Shown piece after piece: positions 54,161 to 64,000 of a stretch of DNA of 64,000 nucleotides (its first letter is position 1; each line of letters starts with the position of its first letter). The DNA is from Glycine soja (Eukaryota > Streptophyta > Magnoliopsida > Fabales > Fabaceae): positions 18,099,535 through 18,163,534 of the forward strand of contig NC_041002.1 of the NCBI RefSeq assembly GCF_004193775.1, in the 5' to 3' direction. The position numbers and the translations under genes are program-made. Under the pieces are notes generated by a model. It had not been told where the DNA came from, did no database searches, and saw only the letters and a program-made list of their open reading frames with translations.

Positions 54161-55924
54161 TGCTCATTCCCTTTAGCTTCTTCTTATGATTGCACAAATC
54201 CTTCAAGAACTTTGCATATTTTGGAATCTTTTTATGGCATCCAGGAGGGGAATATTGATTTTTTCCCTCTTGAAAGTCTCAAGAAGATCAGAATCAAACT
54301 CCACTTTCTTTGTAGGAATGGATCTAAAAGAAAAAGGTAGAGGAATCTATTTTGGAACAAAATTTGTTTTGCACTAACATCGATTTTGGCACTAGCATCT
54401 GTTAGCTTTGGAAGCTCTTTGCCACTCCTCAAGGTAATAGCACTTACATTCCCCTTAGGATTGATAATTGGCTATGCGGGAATATTGCTAGAACCCTGTT
54501 GTTGCAATTGGTTGATAGTTGTAGCTAACTATCTAATTTGAGTCTGCAGGTCTTGGATGGTGGCACTCACATTCTGTTGAAAATGAATGTTGCTAGTGGC
54601 CATTTGCTTCATCAGATCCTCCAAGGATGGTCCAGAACTGCTGGAATTGTTGGAATTGCTATTGTTATTGTCTGAAAGGAGGAGCTTGGTATTTGCTGGT
54701 GGAGGGTTGGAACTGTTGTTGTCTGAATAGCTGTTGCTGTGTGTGTTGCTGCTTCTGTTGTGGACCAGGACCATACCTCAAGTTCGCATGGTCTCTCCAA
54801 CCAGGATTATAGGTGTTGGAGTAAGGATTATATTGATGTTGTTGAGGTCTGAATGGCTGTCCAGGTTGCATAGCAAAAACATCAGCAACTTGTTCTATTT
54901 TCTGGAGTATGGAACATGCATCTGTTGGATGATCAGGAGCACAACATATACCGCACAACCTTGGTTGATTGGCTGCCATCACATTTTGCTGTTGACCAAT
55001 GGCTAGCCACCTCACAAGGATGTCAACTCTATAAGTTTATTCTCCATCCTCTAATTATCAGCAACCATAGAAATAGAAACTTCAATTGCAACAGTTCTGG
55101 ATGGTGTAGCAACTCTAGTACCAAATTGCTGATAATTTACTACCATGTTGGAAATCAATTGTCTAGCAGCAACATGAGTTTTGTCCATTAAAGCACCTCC
55201 ACTGGCTGCATCAATCATACTCATGTCCATTAACATCATCCTTTCATAGAAATACTGGATCAACAATTGCTCACTGATTTGATGGTGAGGACAGCTAGCA
55301 CACAGCTTGTTGAATCTCTCCAGTACTCATATAATGTCTCTCTAGGTTGCTGCCTTATGCCACAAACTTCTTTCCGGATGGATGTTGTTCTGGATGCAGG
55401 GAAGAATTTCTCTAAAAATCTTCTCTTCATATCTATCCAGGTGTTGATAGTATCTGGTTGAAGGTATAACTAGTCCTTAGCTAGACCATCCAGAGAGAAT
55501 GGAAATGCCTTCATCTTCACATAATCTTCATGAATGTCATGTGGTCGCATGGTGGAACACACTACATGAAACTCCTTCAGATGCTAGTGTGGATCTTCAC
55601 CTGTAAGACCATGAAACTTTGGTAGCAAATGGATTAGTCCAGCTCAGTCTTAGGATATTGAATACACCAAGGTTAATACACAACATCTGGTGTAGCCAAT
55701 TCCTTAAGAGTTTGATTGTTATCAGCCATTATATCAACACTATTTTTTTCAGAATCAAAAGCAATAAAAACAGACTCAGAAATAAAGTCAGCAATGAATT
55801 CAATATGCACTACACTATCCAAAACTACACTATCATGCACAACTACACTTCTACTCAACCTATGAAATGTCTTATATATCTCAGGATCATATGGATGCAA
55901 GTCACCTGATTTGGACCTAGTCAT
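54161..55924 (-). pseudogene. Gag of element F
   Basis: ATG at 55924 (MTRSKSGDLHPYDPEIYKTF), the normal Athila/Calypso Gag start. The core is decayed between 55650 and 55270 but REILPCIQNNIHPERSLWHK and TRETLYEYWRDS can be followed. Next come MLIDAASGGALMDKT-type sequence (55051-55266) and a zinc knuckle CGICCAPDHPTDAC (C-X2-C-X4-H-X4-C, near 54950-54910). After it is a Gln/Asn/Ser-rich stretch whose antisense gives Cys-rich false ORFs, then DLMKQMATSNIHFQQNVSAT. Stops and frame changes are frequent. Confidence 0.85.
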
Positions 55925-56744
55925 GCATAGATAAGTTCATTAATGACAGTATAGACATAAATACTGAGAAATACCCTACACAGAACACTATTCACAATAT
56001 ATGTTTAAATGCTATAGAAAATGGAAAATTGCCTCAAAATTTTTTTCAAAAAATTCCAAAACACCACAGTAAATGTCTAAAAATCATTTTAGATTTTTGG
56101 TGATTTTTAAAAATCAAGAAAATAGAAAAAAATTCCAAAAGTGGTCTAGATCAATGAATTTGGTCAAAATGACCCCCAACGCCTATGTTTGTCCCTCACA
56201 AAGGCACCTTGATGTATGAATTTTTTCTACATTCTGGAAAAGTTTCAGCCCATTCTGAAATAGTTTCTTGTGAAATGACCAAATTGCCCCTGCCACTAAA
56301 ATTCATTTAGAGGCTGAATTTGCCAATTTTAATTCAAATGTAACCCTTACGGAGTTATGTTTGCTCAGAATAGGGGATAAACTTTGGATACCAAGTTGCG
56401 CAACCAAACTCCATAGGACAATTCATTTTTGTGACACAATACTCTCTACACTACTACTCTGTTTTACTCTACACTACTACTCTATTTTGCTGCTAACATC
56501 TATTCTATATAACAACATTAATAAGACCAATTCAATAAGTCAAACAATTAGTGTGTGAAGAATGATCATGCAAAATGCACAACATGCAGAACCTACTATA
56601 ATATGCAAAACAACAAGCAGAACAAGCACAACATGCATAAAATGCGTATTATTTTTTTTCTTTTTCCAATAGACAGATGCAAAACTGTACTGCTATACTA
56701 ATGTTAGTTATGAGTGAATCAAGGTTGGCACACAATGAATCATA
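55925..56744 (-). other. Element F 5' leader
   Basis: No gene. AT-rich leader between the primer site and gag, with short direct repeats (ctacactactactct at 56447 and 56470) and a purine/pyrimidine-poor tract near 56650. Confidence 0.7.
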
Positions 56745-56762
56745 TCCCCGGCAACGACACCA
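56745..56762 (-). other. Element F primer binding site (Asp-tRNA type)
   Basis: On the minus strand TGGTGTCGTTGCCGGGGA, four bases from the 5' LTR. Athila and Calypso elements are known to use an Asp tRNA primer (TGGCGCCGTTGCCGGGGA). Confidence 0.8.
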
Positions 56763-56766
56763 GTTT

Positions 56767-57995
56767 TGATAACGACTATGAAATCGTTCCAAAAACAAAT
56801 AAAACTAGGAATCTACAGTACAGGATTAACCTAGGTCGAACTCAGAAATATGATTCAATTAGGTTCCTATGTTCATTCACTTATAAACAACAAGGGGAGA
56901 TTTCATCGAATAGTTTATAGGCGACTATAAAGGAATGTGAAAACACAAAAACAGAACAAATAAAAAATATAATACAATTCAAGTTTAATAGCATCAATCC
57001 AATTCACCAAACCAATGCAAATCAAATTATTACAGTTACTACGAATGATGTTTGGTGTGAAAGTTCAATCAAATGCATTAGAGATAGTTCAATCGAATCA
57101 ATCCCTAAATTGTTTGAGATCGCAAATTAGGTTGGAAAATCATCCAAACAATCTGTGATTAAATTTTGAAATTAGGAAATGAATCCATAACCTAATCCAT
57201 TTTCAATCCTAAGCATAATCATAATCATAATCATGAAAATCGAAAATAGGATTGAAGAAAAAAATTAAACATTCACAAAGATTAGAAATACTGAACCATA
57301 ACTCAAATTTAGCCTTGCTTTGAGTGGTTCCTTGGATTGATGAAGTTTTTAGCCTTCCATGATCATCACCAATGGAAAAGCCATTAAATTTTTGCAAGAA
57401 AATGGAAGAACAGAGGTGAAAAGAGAAGGAAGAATAAAGAACAGTTGAGAGAAAAAGAGAGAAAAGAGTTTGATCCGAAAACTTGCACAACAAGTTACTA
57501 ATTCTATTTTTTACAAAATGAAGTAACTCACTAACTAACTAACTAACTAACTAACACTAATATATAGAGTGACTACTCAGAAGGAAGGGATGGGCCTTGA
57601 TTAGGCCCATCTAATCTACCTAATTAAACTAATTAGACAAAACAAAGCCCAAACTCACAGCTCGATTATTCAACTGCAGAGGTTCTTCCAAGTTTAATTT
57701 GATCATCGAAATGGCAGAATTGACCAAAGCTTATTTGTGCAAAATTGAATATATTTTTCTTAGCTTTCCAGGGACTACTCACACGCTCCATTTGGAGTTC
57801 TATAGTGTCCTCTAGGCTTTGCACAAGGCAGATAGGTCAAGTAAGCACAAAATCTGAAAATTAGCTACAATTCTCAATTAAGCTCAATCATTTGCCTAAG
57901 ACCAAAACTGAGTTAAGGTGATAAGATAAGGGTTAAGGAGATGTCAATTGAGCTAAGAAACATATAAAAATATTAAATCACAAATGCTCAATCTA
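56767..57995 (-). repeat. Element F 5' LTR
   Basis: 1229 bp, matching 35626-36874. It ends on the plus strand at ..gctcaatcta (57995), one base different from the 3' LTR terminus. The sequence beyond it is CACTA transposase. Confidence 0.85.
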
Positions 57996-58345
57996 GTCCT
58001 CTCCTAAATCCGAATACATACGATTAATTGTCTTCCATTGGGGAGAATCAGTGGGATGTTGGAGCAATCCATCTTTTTTTCTAGCAACTGCATGCCATTT
58101 TATGTTTTTTGCATCATGTCCATTAGCAAACAATCATTGAATCCTTGGAATTATTGGAAGATACCACCACACATTTGTTGGATGGTCATTGTTTGTGGTT
58201 GCATTATCACTGCATGCATAATCCTTTAGTTTGTATCGAGATTCCCCACATGTGGGACATATGCGCATTTTGGCAAACTGATTTCTATACAAAATGCAAT
58301 TGTGACTCCCTTTGCCCCAACATGCATATAAATGGGAAAAAACAT
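57996..58345 (-). pseudogene. CACTA (En/Spm) TNP2-type transposase relic
   Basis: On the minus strand: NCILYRNQFAKMRICPTCGE, SRYKLKDYACSDNA, WWYLPIIPRIQ, a stop, LFANGHDAKNIKWHAVARKK and DGLLQHPTDSPQWKTINRMY, then SDLGED. This is the conserved TNP2 block (CP.CG.SR.K...; WYLPIIPR; W..DGR..DG.L.HP.DSPQW). Transposases of this family cut CACTA-ended elements. It is cut on one side by the F LTR and on the other by a large LTR. Confidence 0.85.
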
Positions 58346-58349
58346 ATAA

Positions 58350-59780
58350 AATGCAGAGTCTAATTAAATCAATTTTATTCAATAAAATCGTAAGTAAATC
58401 CACGTGGGTAAAAGGTCCACATTCGCTTCAGTGTTACCAAATAAAACTCAGAAACATTTCAGGCTCAAAACAAGGTCGTTCAAGTTTACAAAAGAACTCA
58501 AGTTAAGAAATAAAATAAGATGTTTGGAACAAAATGAAATGAAAACAAAAACCCTTGCTCCAATGTCACATCCTATTAGAGCATTGTGTCTCAGCATCTT
58601 CTAGCACGAGGTTCCTTAAAGTAATCCACCTAGCCATCTGCTCCCACGAACCCATGGTTCAAGATCATCACAAGATCCAAACACAAACAACACACACGGA
58701 GTGAGTCATCACATTCCTCAACGAATAGAGATAAACAAAAGCATACATGTATGATGTAAATATAACAATAATATAATTATAACAACAATATAGGTATAAC
58801 AAGGCTCAACTTGGGCACAATTCGCATCATTTCAACACTCAACACATAACATCACTTGTCCTAGAATTTAATCACAAATCACATTCCACGCCTTCACGAT
58901 TATTCACATATTCAAGACAACACATCTCAAATACAATACCGCATCTCACACTTATACAATTCATTACACACCATCACATAACAAGTCACAATGATCATTA
59001 CACAGGTGTTATGCAACAAATAGACTAAAACTCAATTCTATATGCAATGTGATACCATGTCAATGAAAAACAACACCAAGGCTCCTAGGAGTACATATCA
59101 AGACACGCCATACAATGAGTATGTCAGGTCGCTCTCATGAAGTGAAATCATAAGGTGACCAATTAGGCTCACTCTGTTTTGCTAGAATGTAGCAACCATA
59201 TGGGATCAACATAGACTTAAAGGAGCACTCAAATTGAGTGTATTTGCCCCCAAGGTATAGACTCTGAAGAGTTTGTTAGGGCCTCATCTTCCTGATTTAG
59301 GTCCAACCCCTAAAACAACTTTTGCACATAGACACTGCTCATGAATTATACAATACCAACAACCTCACACTTGTTTTCAAACATGTTTAACACATTGCAC
59401 TAGAATTTAACACCTCAAGTTCCTAACTTAGAACCCTACACTTTCCTTTTAACACCTTGTGCATAAACACTTTCTCAAGGTAAACACCAGTCAAGTTATT
59501 GTATAATTCACAATTCACAACACAAGTAATATCACATCAAGTATTAACTAAACACTTATTCACAATCATATTCCATGTCCATACTTTAACATCTCACAAC
59601 GTCACAATCCACCATCACATGTTCACCTGTATCTCGCAAATTAACACATGCTCAACTTGCCACTTATACTCAATGTCAATCACAATTTCAAAATCCTAAA
59701 ACGACATGTCATTACGCCTCATGAATCATATACACATCATACAATAGAAATATTTACATGACACAAAACACACAAACATA

Positions 59781-59839
<59 letters not shown>

Positions 59840-61218
59840 CATAAAATAGAAATCTTCCAACATTTAAGACATATAATCATTCACTTATTCATTTAGTTAA
59901 TAGCAACCACGTGTACATGTATAGTAAACAAGTGTATCCTTACATTTCCTCCTAAGTTACTACGACCTTTGTGGAGTAAAATTACAAGCATAGGGAATGT
60001 AATAATCCTATTAGGTTCACACTTATCTGGTTTGAAATATAAGACAATTATGTACAACTCTTATGTTGACCATAAAATCTGATTTGACCATTAACTATGT
60101 CTAAACCTAAGGTAAACATTGGATCATTGCTTAATCCGGGCAGCTCAACCTTTGCTCAATCTAGGGGGCTATACAACTTCAAATTGGGTGAAACCAATGA
60201 CATTGGTAAGCTAACATCCAAATCTACAACTTTAGTGAAGACTACACAACCTAACTCAATCATTTTATTAGTCATTTTTAGGCTACAACTTAATTCACGT
60301 TGTCAGGAAAATAATGCGGGCTTAAAACAACTGATTTTCACTAAGCACGAGCATGCTTTCATCAAGCACAATGTGTTTCACTAAAAACCTACATTTCGTG
60401 AAGCAAAAGAGGAACAATTTAGACCTCAAAACACACCCAAATTCAAAACGAATAGCATAGAACATGTGATCACATCATGAGGAACAAAACCCCTCAATAA
60501 ATTTCAAGAAAACATACAAGAATCAAGAATTCCCAAATTTCTAAGTTTCTAACATTCAAATTCGAACACTTAATTAAATTAAAATGCATAAAACACTTCA
60601 AGGTGAACCCCAATTTGATCCTCCAAGGATCCCTACACATGTTCATGTTAACCCCAATTGCGATGAACTCATCCCTTACCTTGAAGCAGGCTCACATGTG
60701 TAGTTCGGCAGTGATAGCAGTGTTTCTAGAAATTTCCTAAGATTCCTCAAGCTTTTCCTTTGATTGCTCTACTAGGGATTCCAAGCATTAGAGAGAAGGA
60801 GCATGGATTGGAGCCTCAATTTCACAATCTTTGTGCAAGGAGCGTTTCTCTATCCAGATATTATTTTGTAAATTGCAATGGTGCAAGTGTACGAAAATAC
60901 ATTGTCAAAATGTCAGGATGATCCAACGGTGAACGAGATCAGGATTGTAGTTTTACTAGAACAGATTTGGGTATATGCAGGAAAATAGAGGGTTTTGGGA
61001 TAGGAAGAAGGGAGAACAAATTTGGGAGGAAGAGAGAGCGTATAAACATATCGTAAATGTAAAAATTGACTTAATATGTCTCTATTTATAGCTAGGGTAC
61101 TCTGAGCCAATTATTTACTCTATTTTCTTTATTTTATTATTTTATAAAAGAACTCTATTTTACTATTTGACTAAATAAATAACCAATTAAAACATCTCTT
61201 TATTTTCTAAAGCAGCAT
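58350..61218 (-). repeat. Large LTR related to the H1 family, diverged
   Basis: It shares catctgctcccacgaacc, ggttcaagatcatcacaag and similar spaced blocks with 29310-29370. On the minus strand a TATA box ctataaatagagac lies at about 61083-61096 with sequence downstream like an LTR leader. No coding sequence found. Both ends are uncertain, and no duplication was identified. It separates the CACTA transposase relic from a CACTA end at 61219-61326. Confidence 0.55.
59783..59838. repeat. (CA)n(TA)n microsatellite
   Basis: A run of CA dinucleotides (about 59789-59823) followed by TA dinucleotides (about 59824-59838). Confidence 0.95.
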
Positions 61219-61326
61219 TTCACTATGAAAGCCTACTTTCAACGACGGTCGTTTCAACATCTATTTTAAACTGATGTTAAAACTCCTCTAGAACCGATGT
61301 AAAAGCCCTTTTATGCAGTAATGGTT
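61219..61326. mobile_element. CACTA-type terminal/subterminal fragment
   Basis: It starts CACTATGAAAGCC and contains repeated subterminal motifs (aacatctattttaaactgatgttaaaa, then aaccgatgtaaaagcc). It ends with the reverse complement of a terminal repeat like CATTACTGCATAAAAGGGC. It may be the right end of the element whose transposase relic is at 57996-58345, or a very small deleted copy. No clear 3-bp duplication. Confidence 0.55.
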
Positions 61327-61765
61327 GTATCAAATGGACGTAAAAAAACACATTTCTAAATGGGCAAATCCAAGAGAAAGTTTATGCTGAACAACCTCCA
61401 GGTTTTGAAAGTGAAACATTTCCTCAACATGTTTTCAAACTCAATAAAGCCCCATATGAACTTAAGCAAGCTCCTAAAGCTTGGTACGAAAAACTAAGTT
61501 CATTTCTAAAATGGCTTTGAGTGAGGAAAGGTTGACCCAACACTCTTTTGCAAAAACTATGATTCTCAATTTTTATTAGTGCAAGTATATGTAGACGATA
61601 TCATTCTCGATGCTACTAATGAAATGCTTTGTGAAGATTTTTCTAAGTTGGTGCAGAAAAATTTGAAATGAGCATGATGGGAGAGCTAAAATTCTTTCTT
61701 GGATTACAAATAAAATGAACACCCAAAGGCATCTACATTCATTAGACCAAGTAATAGTCGATGAA
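61326..61765 (+). pseudogene. SIRE/Maximus-like copia reverse transcriptase relic
   Basis: Plus-strand residues LYQMDVK, a small frame change, FLNGQIQEKVYAEQPPGFES, ETFPQHVFKLNKAPYELKQA, then PKAWYEKLSSFLK, and later VQVYVDDIILDATNEMLCED with the YVDD active site near 61590, followed by MSMMGELKFFLGLQIK. These are standard copia RT blocks. Stops after KLSSFLKMAL and in the HQTK part, plus at least two frame changes, show it is dead. Cut off at about 61765. Confidence 0.85.
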
Positions 61766-62713
61766 TACGACTATCTTTTGTGTAATAAATTTGTGCAAAT
61801 TGTATCTAACTCCTCCCATTTATGGTTATTTTGTAGTGTTGTAATTACTTTTTGTTAAATATAGGTAATAAATACTTAGTACTCCCATTTTGTGTATTTA
61901 ATAATCATTTCCTTTCAATTTCAAGTTAATTAGGCAAGTTTCTGAAGTTGATTTTGATCTGCTAGCTAAGCCAATCTGCCGACTTAACAAGCCTTTCGCT
62001 GAGCGCACCACTCTTGCAGCTGAGTTCGAGGAAGAATCTGGAAGAAGGATGAGTTGGACGCACACGCTAAGCAAGCACTCGTCCTGCTAAGAGCACCGCT
62101 TGCATGCATCCGCTAAGTGAGAAGACGAGTGCCATGCCGAAATTCACTTATGTGCGCTAAGCGAGCCACACTTGCGCTAAGCGTGCAAGTACCAACAAGG
62201 CTACCTATTTAAGCTTGGGAGTTTGGGATTTTCTTTGAGCTTCTGTGTTTTTAGAGATTTCTAGATAGAGAAAGGTCCAAGTTCCTGAGATTTTTGAGAG
62301 CTTTTGCTGTGCGAAGACTGGTAGAGAACTGAGCTTGAAGAGAAAGTCATCTTGAGAGCATGAGATGAGTCTGTGAGTGATTGTGAGGTTCTAGAGGTGG
62401 AGGAGACATCCCCACTACTTGTATTTCTTCAATCCTTCATTTTTCTCTTCTCTTTGTTGTAAAGGAAGCTTCTTATATATGGAGAGCTAAATCCTCTGTT
62501 GGTTCTTCCTTGTAGGTACTTGATGTAAATACATGTATATCTATTTAATGATGTTTTATGTGTTCTTTGTGCTATCAGTACGTCATTTCAGTGTGCTTTT
62601 GCCTTGATCATGTAGATGCATGCTTTGTTAGGATCATTCAATAGTAAAAACTGGTCTGATTCTTAGAACTTGATAGGACAGGGCTGGTTTATCGTATTAT
62701 CATGAGGGATCGA
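61766..62713 (+). repeat. Unclassified LTR-like sequence with CGCTAAGCG motifs
   Basis: No gene. It contains repeated cgctaagc/gctaagcg motifs (62080-62190), a TATA-like ctatttaagc about 45 bp after the last one (62204-62213), a leader-like stretch and a T-rich polyadenylation-like region near 62430-62530. This looks like an LTR in + orientation. It is cut by a J-family LTR at 62714. Its left boundary is unclear. Confidence 0.5.
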
Positions 62714-63415
62714 TGATGCAATCCTCTCTAGGAAGGGACCAGCTACTAGAGCCATGAGCAAGAGGCTCCAAGAGGATTGGGCTAGAGCTACTAACGAAGG
62801 CCCTAGGGTTCTCATGAACCTTAGGATTGATTTTTGAGCCCATGGGTCAAGGTTGGATCCACTCTTCTTTGTAAATATTAGAATAGGTTTTTCCTTCTTT
62901 TGGGCCTTGTATTTTGGCCATTCTAGTAGTATAGGGTTTTAGCCTTGTATTTCAAGGCATTTTGAGTAGTCTTTGTAGTAGGGACTTTTTTTTTTATTTT
63001 CATGTACTTTTGGAATGGGGGTGAGCTTAGCTATTAGAGAGGTGTGTGTAGCTAAGCTCTAGCTTCTTTAGGAATCTTCTCAAGGAGGTGAGCTTAGCTA
63101 TTACAGGGGTGTGTGTAGCTAAGCTCTAGCTTCTCAAGGAAGTTTTCTCAAAGAAGCTTCTCAAGGAAGTTTTCTCAAGAAAGCTTCTTAAGGAAGCTAC
63201 CTAGTCTATAAATAGAAGCATGTGTAACACTTGTTGTAACTTTGATGAATGAAAGTCTTATGAGACACACTTCAAAGTTCCACTTCTCTCCCTCTTTTAT
63301 TCCTTCAATTTCGTGCTCCCCACTTCTCTCTTTCTTTTCCTCCATTAAAGCATCATCTTCAAGCTTCTTATCCAAGGCATATTCTTGGTGGTGAAGCTCC
63401 TTCTTCCATGGCTAA
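62714..63415 (+). repeat. Truncated J-family LTR in + orientation
   Basis: It begins TGATGCAATCC and follows the J LTR (minus strand of 18000-18906) to ccatggct, then diverges, so about the last 200 bp are missing. It keeps the hairpin arrays (GAGCTTAGCTA..TAGCTAAGCTC, 63018-63125), the AAGCTT-rich block and the TATA box (tataaatag, 63207-63215). The first 120 bp keep an open frame: DAILSRKGPATRAMSKRLQE, then DWARATNEGPRVLMNLRIDF and a stop, which looks like the C-terminus of a gypsy polyprotein reading into the LTR. Confidence 0.78.
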
Positions 63416-64000
63416 ATTTTATTTTTCTTGTTTCTTTGTCTAACTCATTTGTTCATAAGTGTATCAAATTCTTTTAGCCTATTATTTGATTTGAGTCAAA
63501 TCTTTGCATGTTAATTAGTCCTGAACATGTTCATGCAAAATTCTTAGAGAGTCTTTGATTGTGATCCTTTTCTTAAACTTTTAGGTTTCCTTATGATTGT
63601 GTCTATTGTGAATTTGAGTTTTGGTGAATGAATTGCTGGCTGAAATTTTGATTCTAAGTGAATATTGAACTCCTAAAACTGTGGTAAACAAGCCTAGTGA
63701 GTTCAAAATACATAGGAAGGTTGAAAGTAAGCCCGAGGCAATCAATATTCCATGCTAAAAAAAAATTCGAAGTGTGAAATCGCTGGTGCTGGCAGCTTGG
63801 ACATACGAACTTGTAAAAATTAATGAGAATTGGTCACTGTGAATTTTGAGCTGAAATATTTACTGAAGTTTCTAGACATCTTGAGAAAAGTTAGAAAAAA
63901 AGAACCAACGGATTTGGATAAAAGGAAAAAATACTAAAAATCACACAAGTTGGGAGGAAAATCAGTATCCAGAAAAAAAAAGTGAAAGGGAAGTGTGCTT
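63416..64000. other. Unclassified AT-rich sequence
   Basis: No gene, and no repeat boundary I can defend. It may be the remainder of the retroelement that contains the J-like LTR or the flank of the 61766-62713 LTR. Window ends here. Confidence 0.4.

Larger units (their letters stand above)
35626..57995 (-). mobile_element. Athila/Calypso-like LTR retrotransposon F, with nested D and K
   Basis: Two LTRs (35626-36874 and 56767-57995), an Asp-tRNA-type primer site (56745-56762) and a polypurine tract (36875-36888) define it. Minus-strand order is gag, protease, RT, RNase H, integrase, then a 1.6-kb non-coding 3' region. Without nested D (39440-50226) and solo LTR K (50590-51730) it is about 10.4 kb, a usual size for this group. 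No env-like ORF is visible. The outer flanks do not match as a duplication: G pol on the left, CACTA transposase on the right. Confidence 0.85.

Noticed and set aside
54627..55006. Plus-strand Cys- and Leu-rich ORFs
   Set aside because: Antisense of the Gln/Asn-rich part of element F gag; no conserved domain.

Overview
This window looks like pericentromeric or other repeat-rich heterochromatin of a legume nuclear genome, most likely soybean (Glycine) or a close relative. That is inferred from the retroelement mix: Ogre/Tat-type Ty3-gypsy elements with ORF1, a G-patch domain and long 3' untranslated regions; an Athila/Calypso-like gypsy element with an Asp-tRNA-type primer site; large TGTAAC-type solo LTRs; SIRE-like copia pieces; and CACTA remnants. 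I see no credible host protein-coding gene, tRNA, rRNA or CRISPR array. Nearly every base can be placed in a nested stack of transposable elements, and every coding region seen is retroelement- or transposon-derived and broken.

Layout. Ogre element A (+ strand) enters from the left edge: integrase C-terminus at 1-399, then an unusually long 3' region (400-6778) and its 3' LTR from 6779. Ogre element B (- strand, 7595-26575, target duplication AGTTG) is inserted inside that LTR; the rest of A's LTR is 26581-27487. From right to left B carries a 5' LTR, Arg-type primer site, ORF1, gag, protease/G-patch, RT, RNase H, integrase, a tandem-repeat 3' UTR and a 3' LTR. B's gag is broken by a rearranged block (17512-21491). 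The block holds an inverted gag piece, a perfect 36-bp inverted repeat, and element J, a non-autonomous LTR element with only 67 bp between its LTRs. One J LTR in turn contains a solo Ogre LTR (19278-20884).

From 27488 to 35625 lie older relics: a piece of the F-type LTR; an Athila-like element E (gag, primer site, LTR) with a 2.75-kb solo LTR inside its LTR; and a + strand Tat-like pol relic G interrupted by a SIRE-like copia LTR. Element F (Athila/Calypso-like, - strand, 35626-57995) follows. Its integrase is split by Ogre element D (39440-50226, target duplication CCCCG). D has lost almost all its interior, and its 3' LTR holds two further solo LTRs: H1 (43101-45017, duplication GAGCT) and H2 (45512-49361, duplication GTAAC). 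A third solo LTR, K (50590-51730, duplication GGGAC), separates F's RNase H from its integrase. Beyond F are a CACTA transposase relic, another large LTR, a CACTA end, a copia RT relic, an unclassified LTR, and a J-family LTR in + orientation.

The most interesting signals are: (1) a two-hairpin RNA-like motif with compensatory base changes, present both in Ogre LTRs and in the Ogre 3' UTR in the same orientation; (2) a sense-oriented, apparently intron-containing transcription unit inside A's 3' region encoding a broken plant-transposon-domain protein; (3) the J/Ogre-gag chimera, joined at an 8-bp match between J's Met-tRNA primer site and gag; (4) palindrome families shared between LTRs of unrelated retroelements, most often close to the TATA box; and (5) an acidic ORF inside the H2 LTR. 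All coordinates and homology statements come from reading the sequence by eye; family names rest on recognised motifs and no database search was possible.
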